NCBI GenBank assembly: GCA_005503165.1
Contig: SCNT01000002.1
Location: 124,001 to 188,000 of the forward strand
Reading direction: 5' to 3'
DNA length: 64,000 bases
DNA from: Sphingomonadaceae bacterium 3R27E2-A
GTDB taxonomy: Bacteria > Pseudomonadota > Alphaproteobacteria > Sphingomonadales > Sphingomonadaceae
Part shown: positions 53,464 to 62,645 of the stretch, in pieces
Numbering within the stretch: position 1 is the stretch's first letter
Layout: each line of letters begins with the position of its first letter
Notes under the pieces: model-generated
The model's input: the letters and a program-made list of their open reading frames with translations, nothing else
What the model was told of the DNA's origin: nothing
The model's database searches: none
Program-made: the position numbers and the translations under genes

Positions 53464-54726
53464 TTATTCGATCCCGCAAAGCAGGCGCAGCCGCCATGCG
53501 GCGACCTGCACCGCCGCCCGCGCCTCGGCAAGGCGCGCGGTCGCGGCGATCGCCTCGCGCTCGGCGTCGAGTTCGGCGAGCGGCGGCCTGGCGCCCGAAC
53601 GCACCTCGAGCCGCGTGCCGCGCAGCGCCTCGCGCGCCGCCGCGTCTCCCTCGTGCGCGGCCTCCAGTCCGCGTTCGGCGCTTTCGAGGCCGCTCCACGC
53701 TTCGATCACCGCCTGCGTCACGTCGTCGCGCGCCTGCCGCAGCCGCGCCGCGCTTGCCGACCGCTGCGCCTGCGCCTCGCGCACGCGCGCGCCGCTCGCG
53801 CCGCTGTCGAAAAAGGTCCAGCGGCCGCGCACCCCGACGGTCATGCTGTCGGCGCGATAGTCGGGGAAAAACTGGTCGCGCACGCGCGCGCCCTCGGCAA
53901 AGACGCCGATCGTCGGGCGGGTCGAAGCCCTCGCCGCACGCACGCCGGCGTCGGCGCCCTCGGCCGCCGCGCCGGCCTGGGCGAGCATCGCATTTGCAGC
54001 GACCGCCGTCTCGACGGCCTCAGCGAGCGTCGTTGGAACCTCGGGGCGCGGCGGCAAGGGGGCGAGCACGCCGAGGGCTTTTCCGGTCAAGCGTTCCAGC
54101 CGCGCCTCCGCTGCCGCGAGCCGGCCCTGCGCCTGGACGAGGCCCGCCTGTCCTTCGGCGCGGCGCGCCCTCGCCTGCGCTACGTCGCTGCTCGTCGCGT
54201 CGCCGACATCGTAACGCAGCGCCGCGTGGCGCACGATCTCGTCGAGCGCAGCGACCAGCCCGGCATAACTCGCGACCAGTTCGCGCGCGGTGAGGACCTC
54301 GGCATAGCTCGACACCGTGGCGAGCGTCAGGTTCTGCCGCGCCATGTCCGCGCCGATCTTCGCCGCGCGATGGCCCGCGACCGCCTGATCGAGGGCCGAG
54401 GCGATCCGTCCGCCGGCATAAAGCGGATATTCGCCGACGAACTGGACCGCACTCGGCGTCACATCGTCGGCGGACAAGCCGAAATAGCCGCCCGGATCGA
54501 GCCGGCCATAACCGACGCTGCCCTCGATCCGCGCGGTCGGCCCCGCCGCCGCGCGCGCCTGCGCAACCCTCGCCTCGGCAGCGTCGGCGTCGGCGGCCGC
54601 CGCATCGAGCGCCGGTGAATGCGCGCGCGCATCGGCGATCGCCGTTGCCAGATCCTGCGCCAGCGCCGCGCGCGGCAGCGCGACCGCAACGAGGCTCGCC
54701 GCAATCAGGACGGTGACGCGCTTCAC
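53464..54726 (-). CDS. TolC-like outer-membrane efflux protein
   Basis: 420 residues from GTG 54726, with a signal peptide (VTVLIAASLVAVALPRAALA). Two TolC repeats: ALDAAAADADAAEARVAQAR with YPLYAGGRIASALDQAVAGH, and later GRWTFFDSGASGARVREAQA. The start overlaps the DUF2892 stop (GTGA). Probably the outer channel of the divergent MFP/RND pump at 56407-60689. Confidence 0.9.
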   Translation of the reverse strand: MKRVTVLIAASLVAVALPRAALAQDLATAIADARAHSPALDAAAADADAAEARVAQARAAAGPTARIEGSVGYGRLDPGGYFGLSADDVTPSAVQFVGEYPLYAGGRIASALDQAVAGHRAAKIGADMARQNLTLATVSSYAEVLTARELVASYAGLVAALDEIVRHAALRYDVGDATSSDVAQARARRAEGQAGLVQAQGRLAAAEARLERLTGKALGVLAPLPPRPEVPTTLAEAVETAVAANAMLAQAGAAAEGADAGVRAARASTRPTIGVFAEGARVRDQFFPDYRADSMTVGVRGRWTFFDSGASGARVREAQAQRSASAARLRQARDDVTQAVIEAWSGLESAERGLEAAHEGDAAAREALRGTRLEVRSGARPPLAELDAEREAIAATARLAEARAAVQVAAWRLRLLCGIE

Positions 54727-54926
54727 CGAAAGGCGGCCCCCGCGCGCAGCCCGAGCCGCTTGAAGAGCATCGCGGCGGGGCAAAATCCGGTGAAGCTCGC
54801 CTGGATCAGATTGAGTCCGGCAAAGGCGGCGAGCGCGATCCAGTACGGATGAACGAACCAGGCGAGGCAAACCCCCAGCAGCACGACAAAACCGGCGAAG
54901 CGCAGCACGGCACGATCGAGATTCAT
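54723..54926 (-). CDS. DUF2892 small membrane protein (YgaP C-terminal-like)
   Basis: 67 residues, two helices (VLRFAGFVVLLGVCLAWFVH; ALAAFAGLNLIQASFTGFCP) followed by AAMLFKRLG. This is the DUF2892 pattern found at the C-terminus of YgaP rhodanese and in sulfur-regulated operons. It lies between sulfide reductase and TolC-like genes in one operon. Confidence 0.85.
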   Translation of the reverse strand: MNLDRAVLRFAGFVVLLGVCLAWFVHPYWIALAAFAGLNLIQASFTGFCPAAMLFKRLGLRAGAAFR

Positions 54927-54941
54927 CCCATTTTCCTTTCG

Positions 54942-56219
54942 TCAGAAGCGGAGCTTGCGGATTCCCAGCGCGTGCATCGCCAGCCTTTCGTAGAAGGGCT
55001 CGCTCTCGCCCTTGCGGACCTTGCGCAGGAAATATTTCTCGAAGCCGATTTTCGCGAGATGGACCCACTTGCCCGACGCGGACCAGTTCAGGTTGCGCGG
55101 CGGGATTTGCGGCTGCGCGACGAAGGCGACCCCGCCGTCGCCGAAATCGGCGAGGCAGACCGCGTTCCACGTCGCTTCGTGCACCGGCGGCTGCCCTGCG
55201 AGTTCGAGCTTCAGATTCTCGGCGATCGCCGCGACCATCGACTCGATCATGAAACCCGTCTTGGGCACGCCGACGGGCACCGGCGTCGGGCCGACCGGCG
55301 GGATCGCGACGCAGACCCCGAGCGAATAGATGTTGGCGAAGGCCGGATTGCGCTGGTGCTTGTCGGCGAGGATGAAACCCCGCGGGTTGGTCAGCCCGTC
55401 GATCCCGAACACCGCATCGACGCCGCGAAAGGCGGGCAGCAGCATGGCATAGCCGAAGGCCAGTTCCTGCTTCGCCTTGACGCTGCCGTCCGCGGCGACT
55501 TCCTCGACATCCGCCTTGCCCGGTTCGAATTTCGCGACGCGCGCATTGGTGATCCATTTGATGTGGCGATCGCGCAATTCGCTTTCGAGCAGGCTCTTGG
55601 TATCGCCGACGCCGTCGAGTCCGAGGTGGCCGATATAGGGCTCGGCGGTGACGAAGGTCATCGGAACGCGGTCGCGGATCTTGCGGCGCCTGAGCTCGGT
55701 GTCGAGGATCAGCGCGAATTCATAGGCAGGGCCATAGCAGGAGGCGCCCTGCGCCGCGCCGACGACGATCGGGCCGGGGTTCTCGCAGAACCGGTCGAAG
55801 GCCTCGGCCGCGGCGGACGCGTGACCGGTCGTACAGATCGAGACGGTATTCGCTTCGGGGCCGAAGCCTTCGATCTCGTCAAAGGCGAGCTTCGGCCCGG
55901 TCGCAAGCACCAGATAGTCATAGTCGACGAACGATCCGTCGTTGAGCTCGATCCGGTTTTCGAGCGGGCGGACCCGCCGCGCCCCGACCGCGGTGAAACC
56001 GATGCCCTTGCGTTTCATGACGGGAGGCAGGTGGACGCGGATCGCCTCGGGCTCGCGCCAGCGCACCGCCACCCACGGATTGGACGGCACGAACCAGTAA
56101 TTTTCCTGGTCGCACACGACCATGACCTCTGCCTTGCCCTTGACCGCATCGCGAATCTCGTAGGACGCGATCGTCCCGCCGAGCCCGGCGCCCAGGACAA
56201 CGATCTTCGGCAGCGACAT
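54942..56219 (-). CDS. sqr: sulfide:quinone oxidoreductase
   Basis: 425 residues. FAD-binding VVLGAGLGGTIASYEIRDA at the N-terminus, LATGPK, and ILADKHQRNPAFANIYSLGV near the C-terminus. Cysteines at 129, 161 and 355 correspond to the three redox cysteines of the A. ferrooxidans enzyme (128, 160, 356); the central one is in GASCYGPAYEF. Oxidises sulfide to polysulfide and passes electrons to the quinone pool. Divergent from the MFP/RND pump and controlled by the same operator region, so it is one sulfide-response locus with the pump and its ArsR regulator. Confidence 0.92.
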   Translation of the reverse strand: MSLPKIVVLGAGLGGTIASYEIRDAVKGKAEVMVVCDQENYWFVPSNPWVAVRWREPEAIRVHLPPVMKRKGIGFTAVGARRVRPLENRIELNDGSFVDYDYLVLATGPKLAFDEIEGFGPEANTVSICTTGHASAAAEAFDRFCENPGPIVVGAAQGASCYGPAYEFALILDTELRRRKIRDRVPMTFVTAEPYIGHLGLDGVGDTKSLLESELRDRHIKWITNARVAKFEPGKADVEEVAADGSVKAKQELAFGYAMLLPAFRGVDAVFGIDGLTNPRGFILADKHQRNPAFANIYSLGVCVAIPPVGPTPVPVGVPKTGFMIESMVAAIAENLKLELAGQPPVHEATWNAVCLADFGDGGVAFVAQPQIPPRNLNWSASGKWVHLAKIGFEKYFLRKVRKGESEPFYERLAMHALGIRKLRF

Positions 56220-56311
56220 TCGCTCTCTCCTTGCTCCGCATGGCGGCGCCCCATCGGGTTCGAAACCCAGACGGCAGGCCGGATCATGGCTTCCCGTCTC
56301 GATCGACGCTC

Positions 56312-56357
56312 ATATTAGGTATTTCTAATATGCGATATACGTAATATTAGCAATATC
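56312..56357. promoter_or_regulatory. ArsR operator array between sqr and MFP genes
   Basis: ATATTAG-N6-CTAATAT at 56312-56331 is a perfect inverted repeat. A third ATATTAG at 56344-56350 and GATAT...ATATC arms (56334-56357) follow. It is the AT-rich centre of the divergent promoter region, with CCCTAGG at 56374-56380 as a possible -10 for the plus strand. Similar sequence at 53413-53428. ArsR/BigR-type regulators bind such repeats. Confidence 0.65.
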
Positions 56358-56406
56358 TGAAATTGTCGGCCGTCCCTAGGATGCCGATCGATCGAGGAGT
56401 TTCACC

Positions 56407-57474
56407 ATGCTGAGCCTGTTCCGCCGTCCGCGATATACGGGAATATCCGCACCCGCCCTCGCGGCTCTCGCGCTGACGCTATCCGCGTGTGGCGGCAAGA
56501 CGCCGCCGCCGGCCGAGCGAGCCGTGGAGACGAAGGGCGAAACGCTGGTCCTTCGACCTACGACGGTCACCGAGTGGAAAGATGTCGGCGCGCTGGTGAC
56601 GAGCGTCGACATGGCCGACGCGCGGGCGCGCATTCCCGGCGTCCTCGAAAGCCTGACCGTCCGCGAGGGCGATCTTGTCCGCAAGGGGCAAGTGATCGGC
56701 CGCGTCGTCGACAGCAGGCTCGGCTATGAAGGCGCGGCTTATGGCGCGCAGGCGGCCGCGGCGACGGCGCAGGTCGCGCAGGCCGAGGCCGAGCTGGCGC
56801 GCGTCAGATATCTCCACGCCCACGGCGTCTACGCGCAGGCGCGGCTCGATCAGGCCGAAGCCGCGGCACGCGCCGCGCGCGCGCAGGTCGCCGCGGCGAA
56901 GGCGCAGCAATCGGCTGTCGGCGCGGTCGCGGGACAGGGCGCGGTGATCGCTCCATCCGCAGGCCGCGTGTTGATCGCGCAGGTGCCGGCGGGCTCGGCG
57001 GTTGCGGCGGGCACGTCGATCGCGACGATTACCTCGGGCCCGATGGTGCTGCGCCTCGAGCTTCCCGAAACGCTGGGATACAAGGTTCGTGTCGGAAGCG
57101 CCGTCCTCGCGACCGGGCTTGCCGAGGACAAGGCGGCCGCGGCGCCGCGCGCGACCGTCGGACGCGTCTATCCCGCGGTCAGCGGCGGGCAGATGTCGGC
57201 CGACGTCTCGCTTCCCGGCCTCGCCAGCGCAATGGTCGGCCGCCGCGTCACCGCGCGCGTCGCGGTGGGCGAACGGCAGGCGCTCGTCGTGCCGCGCCGC
57301 TTCGTCGAAACCAGCTACGGCATCGATTATGTGACGATCCCCGTGGCGGGGAACGCCCCGTCGCGCGTCCCGGTCCAGATCGCGCCGTCGGACGATCCGG
57401 CGCGCGTCGAAATCCTGTCCGGCGCCGCCAGCGGCGACACGCTGGTCGCGGCGCAGGCGGGGCCGCGCCCATGA
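56407..57474 (+). CDS. RND periplasmic adaptor lipoprotein (MFP)
   Basis: 355 residues. Lipoprotein signal ending in the lipobox LSAC (residue about 36), so the protein is lipid-anchored. Lipoyl half 1: GVLESLTVREGDLVRKGQVI; hairpin of Ala/Gln/Arg helices (about 105-170); lipoyl half 2: APSAGRVLIAQVPAGSAVAA. Its end overlaps the RND permease start by four bases. Partner of the permease and of the TolC-like protein encoded divergently. Confidence 0.92.
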   Translation: MLSLFRRPRYTGISAPALAALALTLSACGGKTPPPAERAVETKGETLVLRPTTVTEWKDVGALVTSVDMADARARIPGVLESLTVREGDLVRKGQVIGRVVDSRLGYEGAAYGAQAAAATAQVAQAEAELARVRYLHAHGVYAQARLDQAEAAARAARAQVAAAKAQQSAVGAVAGQGAVIAPSAGRVLIAQVPAGSAVAAGTSIATITSGPMVLRLELPETLGYKVRVGSAVLATGLAEDKAAAAPRATVGRVYPAVSGGQMSADVSLPGLASAMVGRRVTARVAVGERQALVVPRRFVETSYGIDYVTIPVAGNAPSRVPVQIAPSDDPARVEILSGAASGDTLVAAQAGPRP

Positions 57475-60400
57475 GCCTCGGCATCTCCGGTCGTCTGACG
57501 CGCGCGACGATCCAGAGCCCGCTGACGCCGCTGATGCTGCTCGCGGCGATCCTCGTCGGGCTGCTCGCGATTCTGACGATACCGCGCGAAGAAGAGCCGC
57601 AGATCAGCGTGCCGATGGTCGACCTGCTGGTCGCCGCGCCCGGCCTGTCGGCGAGCGATGCGGTCGAACTGGTCGGCAAGCCGCTCGAGACGATCGTGAA
57701 GAGCGTCGACGGCGTCGAGCATGTCTATACGCAGGCGGAGGATGACGGGGTGATGGTCACCGCGCGCTTCCTGGTGGGGTCCGACCCCGACGATGCCGCG
57801 ACGCGCATCAACGAGCGACTGTCGGCGAACATGCACCGCATCCCGGCGGGCATCCAGCCGCCGCAGGTGACGGTGCGCGGGATCAGCGACGTGCCGATCG
57901 TCGTGCTGACGCTGTCGCCGAAACCCGGAGCGCGCGGCGAATGGACGGGGCAGGCGCTCCACGCGCTCGCGACCCGGCTGCGCACCGAGGTGGCGAAGGT
58001 CGACGATGTCGGGCTGACCTTCATCGCGGGCGGGCAGGAGGAACAGCTTCGCGTCACGCCCGACCCCGCGAAGCTCGCCGCGCATGGGGTGTCGCTCGGC
58101 GCGCTGATGGACGCGGCGGCGCAGGCGAACCGCAGCTTTCCGCTCGGCACGGTGCGCGAAGGCGGGGCGGCGACGGCGGTGGTTGCGGGGCAGACGGTGC
58201 GCAGCGCCGCCGAGCTGGCCACCATCACCGTGCGCGCCGCGAACGGCAGCCCCGTCTATCTGCGCGACGTTGCGACGGTGACGCAGGGGCCGGGCGAGGC
58301 GCAGGCGCGCGCGTGGCGGTGGGCAAAGGCCGAAGCCGGACATTGGGCGATGGCGCCCGCAGTCAGCCTCGCCGTCGCCAAGCGTTCGGGCGCCAACGCG
58401 GTCAACGTCTCGCACGCCGTCGTCGCGCGCGTGGAGGCGCTGCGCGGCACGCTGATCCCGGCCGAAGTCGAGGTCGCAGTGACGCGCAATTACGGCGAAA
58501 CCGCCAACGAAAAGGCGAACGAACTCATCTTCCACCTCGGCCTGGCCACCGTGTCGATCGTCATCCTGATCGGCTTCGCGATCGGCTGGCGCGAGGCGGC
58601 GGTGACCGCAGTGGTGATCCCGACGACGATCCTGCTCACCATGTTCGCCTCGAACCTGATGGGCTTCACGATCAACCGCGTCAGCCTGTTCGCGCTCATT
58701 TTCTCGATCGGCATCCTCGTCGACGACGCGATCGTGATGATCGAGAATATCGCGCGCCACTGGGCGATGGCGGGCGCGCGCAGCCGGATCGACGCGACGG
58801 TCGATGCGGTCGCCGAGGTCGGGAACCCGACGATCGTCGCTACGCTCACGGTGGTTGCGGCGTTGCTGCCGATGCTCTTCGTCTCCGGGCTGATGGGCCC
58901 CTATATGGCCCCGATCCCGATCAATGCCTCGGCGGCGATGCTCTTTTCCTTTTTCGTCGCGGTGATCGTCGCGCCATGGCTGATGGTGCGCTTTGCCAGA
59001 AATGCGTTGGCGCACGGCCACGACGACCATGCGACCGGCGGCAAGCTGGGTGTGCTTTACGGCCGCGTCGCGGCGCGCGTGATCCGCGACCGCAAGAGCG
59101 CGCGCCATTTCCTGATCGCGGTCGGCGTCGCGACGCTCATTGCCTGCTCGATGTTCTATTTCAGGGCGGTGACGGTGAAACTGCTCCCCTTCGACAACAA
59201 GTCGGAGGTGCAGCTCGTCCTCGACATGCCCGAAGGCACCTCGCTCGAAACCACGGGACGCACGCTCGACGCCGCCGCGGCGATTGCGCGGCGATTGCCC
59301 GAAGCGCGCTCGATGGAGGCTTATGCGGGCACCGCGGCGCCGTTCAATTTCAACGGCCTCGTCCGCCACTATTTCCTGCGCAGCCGTCCCGAGATGGGCG
59401 ACGTGATGGTGACGCTCGCGCCCAAGGACGAGCGCGACCGGTCGAGCCACGCGATCGCGCTCGACCTGCGTGAGAAGCTGCAGAAGGCGTTGCCGCTGCC
59501 ACCGGGCGCGTCGATCAAGGTCGTCGAGACGCCGCCGGGGCCACCGGTGCTCGCGACGATGCTCGCCGAAATCTACGGCCCCGACGAGGCGACCCGGCGC
59601 AGGACCGCCGAACAGGTCGAGAAATTGTTCCGCACCATCCCCTATGTCGTCGACGTCGACAACAGCTTCGGCGCGCCGCGCCCACGGCTGCGCCTCGTCC
59701 CCGACCGCGCGCGGATGGATGCCTATGGCATATCGGAACGCCAGCTTTTCGACAGCATCGGCGCGCTGCTCGGCGGGCAGACCGTCGGCTATGCGCCGCG
59801 CGGGCAGGGGCGCGACCCGCTGCCGATCCGCATCGCGCTAGATCAGGCGCAGCGGACGTGGAGCGCCGGCCTCGCCGCGACCCCGGTCGCGAGCATGGGG
59901 CCGGGCGGCCGGCTCGTGCAACTGGGCGAGGTCGTCGAGGCGCGCGAGGAAAGGGGCTCGGCGACGCTGTTCCGCCGCAACGGCCGCGCCGCCGACATGG
60001 TCACCGCCGAGCTGGCGGGCGATTATGAGGCGCCGATCTATGGCATCTTCGCCGTCGACGACGCGATCGAGGCGTTCGACTGGAAGGCGCACGGGATGAC
60101 GAAACCCGTCATCCGCTTCAACGGCCAGCCCGATAACGAACAGGTGCCGACGCTGCTCTGGGATGGCGAGTGGGAGATCACCTGGGTGACCTTCCGCGAC
60201 ATGGGCGCCGCCTTCATGGTCGCGCTGCTCGGCATCTATGTGCTCGTCGTCGGGCAGTTCCGCAACTTCAAGGTCCCGTTCGTCATCCTGACCCCGATCC
60301 CCCTGACGCTGGTCGGCATCGTGCTCGGGCACATGCTGTTCGGCGCGCCTTTCACCGCAACCTCGATGATCGGCTTCATCGCGCTCGCGGGGATCATCGT

Positions 60401-60689
60401 GCGCAACTCGATCCTGCTCGTCGATTTTATCAACCATGCCAAAGGGGCAGAAAAGCCGCTGCGCGACACGTTGCTCGAGGCCGGGATGATCCGTTTCAAG
60501 CCGATCGTGCTGACCGCCGCGGCGGCGATGATCGGCGCGGCGACGATCCTGACCGACCCGATCTTCCAGGGTCTCGCCCTATCTTTGCTGTTCGGGCTTG
60601 CCTCCTCGACACTGCTGACCGTGCTGGTTATTCCCGCGATCTACATCGTCCTGCGCGACGATGGCCGCGAAGGGACTCTCTCTCCATGA
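57471..60689 (+). CDS. RND efflux permease (second pump)
   Basis: 1072 residues. Start LTRATIQSPLTPLMLLAAIL, helix block with ILVDDAIVMIENIARHWAMA (proton-relay Asp pair), and a C-terminal repeat with IVRNSILLVDFINHAKGAEK. The N-terminal IPREEEPQISVPMVDLLVAA places it in the cluster of RND permeases (often annotated acriflavin resistance) found beside sulfide/ArsR genes. Its end overlaps the arsR-like start by four bases. The exported compound is unknown; sulfide-linked products are suggested by the neighbours. Confidence 0.93.
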   Translation: MSLGISGRLTRATIQSPLTPLMLLAAILVGLLAILTIPREEEPQISVPMVDLLVAAPGLSASDAVELVGKPLETIVKSVDGVEHVYTQAEDDGVMVTARFLVGSDPDDAATRINERLSANMHRIPAGIQPPQVTVRGISDVPIVVLTLSPKPGARGEWTGQALHALATRLRTEVAKVDDVGLTFIAGGQEEQLRVTPDPAKLAAHGVSLGALMDAAAQANRSFPLGTVREGGAATAVVAGQTVRSAAELATITVRAANGSPVYLRDVATVTQGPGEAQARAWRWAKAEAGHWAMAPAVSLAVAKRSGANAVNVSHAVVARVEALRGTLIPAEVEVAVTRNYGETANEKANELIFHLGLATVSIVILIGFAIGWREAAVTAVVIPTTILLTMFASNLMGFTINRVSLFALIFSIGILVDDAIVMIENIARHWAMAGARSRIDATVDAVAEVGNPTIVATLTVVAALLPMLFVSGLMGPYMAPIPINASAAMLFSFFVAVIVAPWLMVRFARNALAHGHDDHATGGKLGVLYGRVAARVIRDRKSARHFLIAVGVATLIACSMFYFRAVTVKLLPFDNKSEVQLVLDMPEGTSLETTGRTLDAAAAIARRLPEARSMEAYAGTAAPFNFNGLVRHYFLRSRPEMGDVMVTLAPKDERDRSSHAIALDLREKLQKALPLPPGASIKVVETPPGPPVLATMLAEIYGPDEATRRRTAEQVEKLFRTIPYVVDVDNSFGAPRPRLRLVPDRARMDAYGISERQLFDSIGALLGGQTVGYAPRGQGRDPLPIRIALDQAQRTWSAGLAATPVASMGPGGRLVQLGEVVEAREERGSATLFRRNGRAADMVTAELAGDYEAPIYGIFAVDDAIEAFDWKAHGMTKPVIRFNGQPDNEQVPTLLWDGEWEITWVTFRDMGAAFMVALLGIYVLVVGQFRNFKVPFVILTPIPLTLVGIVLGHMLFGAPFTATSMIGFIALAGIIVRNSILLVDFINHAKGAEKPLRDTLLEAGMIRFKPIVLTAAAAMIGAATILTDPIFQGLALSLLFGLASSTLLTVLVIPAIYIVLRDDGREGTLSP

Positions 60690-60994
60690 CCAAGCCGACC
60701 GACCTCTCGATCCTCAAGCGCGATGCGCATGAAATGGCGGGTTATCTGAAGCTGCTCGCGAACCCCGAGCGCCTGCTGATGCTGTGCCAGATGGACGAGC
60801 GCGAGGTATCGGTCGGCGAACTGACCGAGATTTCGGGGCTTTCGCAGTCTGCGGTGTCGCAGCATCTGGCGCGCTTCCGGAAACAGGGAATCGTGTCGCT
60901 GCGCGGCGAGGCACAAACGCGCTACTACACATTGGCCGACCCGAAGATGCAGCGGATCATCGCAGCGCTATGCGAGGCATGCAGCGGAGCATAG
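60686..60994 (+). CDS. ArsR-family repressor, BigR/SqrR-like, persulfide-sensing candidate
   Basis: 102 residues from ATG 60686, overlapping the permease stop. wHTH: LKLLANPERLLMLCQMDERE, VSVGELTEISGLSQSAVSQH, LARFRKQGIVSL. Cysteines at 34 (LMLC), 96 and 99 (LCEAC) sit as in BigR/SqrR, where one Cys in the HTH and one near the C-terminus form a (tetra)sulfide bridge that releases DNA. It lacks the metal-binding ELCVCDL motif of ArsR proper. It probably represses both divergent operons through the ATATTAG repeats. Confidence 0.88.
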   Translation: MTKPTDLSILKRDAHEMAGYLKLLANPERLLMLCQMDEREVSVGELTEISGLSQSAVSQHLARFRKQGIVSLRGEAQTRYYTLADPKMQRIIAALCEACSGA

Positions 60995-61026
60995 TCGGCA
61001 GGGGCATCCCGGCCAAGCGCGCCGCG

Positions 61027-61070
61027 CATACGTAACAGTCCTGATACGGGGCTTCCGGCCCGCCTGCTAA
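61027..61070 (+). promoter_or_regulatory. TACGTA/TACGG promoter of the AMP phosphorylase operon
   Basis: CATACGTAACAGTCCTGATA (61027-61046) continuing to CGG, then TGCTAA at 61065-61070. The inferred start point is 61076-61078, two to four bases before ATG 61080, so the message should be near-leaderless; no ribosome site is seen. Confidence 0.6.
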
Positions 61071-61079
61071 CTCCGGGCC

Positions 61080-62645
61080 ATGAAAGCCGCGCCACGCACC
61101 CTTTCGCCTCCGGCCGCCACCGCCGACCCAGCGGTTGATCGCGCGCCTACGGGAAATGGCTTCAAGATCCGCGGGCTTCCCATCGACACTTATCCCGAAA
61201 ACACGGCGTTCCTGCTGCGCGGCGGCGGCGACTTCGCGCCCGAGCAATTCCAGGCGATGCGCAAGGTCGCCATCGGCGACGGCAAGAAGTCGATCCTCGC
61301 CACGCTGGCGATCGTCGATGGCGAGGGCCTGCTGGCGCCGGGCGAAATCGGGCTTGGCGAACAGGCTTTCCGGCGTCTCGGCGTGCCGGAGGGGCGCGAG
61401 GTTAGCGTCCGCCAGGCTCCGCCGCCGCACAGTCTCGAGTTCGTCCGCCGCAAGATCGATGGCGACACGCTGGACGACGCCGAGATCGGGGAGATCATCC
61501 GCGACATCGCCGCCTATCGCTATTCGCCGATGGAGATCGGGGCCTTCCTCGTCGCCTGTGCGGGCTTCATGACCACCCAGGAGACGCTTGCGCTGACGCG
61601 CGCGATGGCGGACGCCGGCAGCCGGCTGCATTGGCCGCCCGGTCCGATCGTCGACAAGCATTGCATAGGCGGCGTGCCGGGCAACCGCACATCGATGATC
61701 GTCGTGCCGATCGTTGCCGCGCACGGCCTCGTCATGCCGAAGACGTCGTCGCGCGCAATCACCTCGCCCTGCGGCACCGCCGATACGATGGAGGTGCTGG
61801 CGTCGGTCGATCTGTCTGCCGAACAGCTGACTTCGGTCGTCGAACGCGAGCATGCCGCGCTCGCCTGGGGCGGACGCGTCAACCTGTCGCCCGCGGACGA
61901 CATCCTGATTTCGGTCGAACGCCCGCTGCGCATCGATACGTTCGACCAGATGGTCGCCTCGATCCTCTCGAAAAAGCTCGCGGCCGGATCGACCCACCTT
62001 CTCATCGACATTCCGGTCGGACCGAGCGCCAAGGTGCGTTCGCAAGCCGAAGCCATCCGGCTGCGCAAGCTCTTCGAATATGTCGGCGGAAAGCTCGGTC
62101 TCACGCTCGACGTGCTATTCACCGACGGGACGCAGCCGGTGGGGCGGGGGATAGGACCGGTCCTCGAGGCCCGCGACGTCATGGCGGTGCTCCGGCGGGA
62201 TCCAGCCGCGCCGGCGGATCTGCGCGATCGCGCGCTCATGCTCGCGGGGCGTGTGCTCGACTTCGATCCATCGCTGAAGGGGGGCGCCGGCCTGGCCCGC
62301 GCCCGCGCCCTGCTGGATTCGGGAGCAGCGCTGACGGCCATGGAAAGGATCATCGATGCGCAGGGACGGCGCGCGATCGCGATCGAGGCCGGCCCCCTCC
62401 ATCACGACGTTCCCGCCAGCCATCGCGGGACCGTGACGGCGATCGATTGCCACCTCATTTCCCGCATCGCGCGCGCCGCAGGCGCACCGATGCACAAAGG
62501 CGCCGGGATCGACCTGCTGCGCAAGATCGGCGATCGTGTCCTCCAGGGTGACATTCTGTGTCGCATCCATGCCGAATCGCCGACCGGCCTCGCCTTCGCG
62601 CGCGAGCTCGCAGAAGGCTCGCCAGCCTACACGATCGCACCATGA
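61080..62645 (+). CDS. AMP phosphorylase-like enzyme of the thymidine phosphorylase family
   Basis: 521 residues. The conserved block [20 protein letters not shown] and [20 protein letters not shown] matches archaeal-type AMP phosphorylases rather than thymidine phosphorylase, which has STGGVGD and a shorter N-terminus. The N-terminal extension is also AMP-phosphorylase-like. Such enzymes release ribose-1,5-bisphosphate and base from nucleotides. Overlaps the PRPP synthetase gene by four bases, suggesting nucleotide/PRPP recycling. Near-leaderless start predicted. Confidence 0.88.
   Translation: MKAAPRTLSPPAATADPAVDRAPTGNGFKIRGLPIDTYPENTAFLLRGGGDFAPEQFQAMRKVAIGDGKKSILATLAIVDGEGLLAPGEIGLGEQAFRRLGVPEGREVSVRQAPPPHSLEFVRRKIDGDTLDDAEIGEIIRDIAAYRYSPMEIGAFLVACAGFMTTQETLALTRAMADAGSRLHWPPGPIVDKHCIGGVPGNRTSMIVVPIVAAHGLVMPKTSSRAITSPCGTADTMEVLASVDLSAEQLTSVVEREHAALAWGGRVNLSPADDILISVERPLRIDTFDQMVASILSKKLAAGSTHLLIDIPVGPSAKVRSQAEAIRLRKLFEYVGGKLGLTLDVLFTDGTQPVGRGIGPVLEARDVMAVLRRDPAAPADLRDRALMLAGRVLDFDPSLKGGAGLARARALLDSGAALTAMERIIDAQGRRAIAIEAGPLHHDVPASHRGTVTAIDCHLISRIARAAGAPMHKGAGIDLLRKIGDRVLQGDILCRIHAESPTGLAFARELAEGSPAYTIAP

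Noticed and set aside
53285-53698. Frame extending into the tolC-like region
   Set aside because: Overlaps the well-supported tolC-like frame; only its last 35 codons lie outside it and resemble nothing known.
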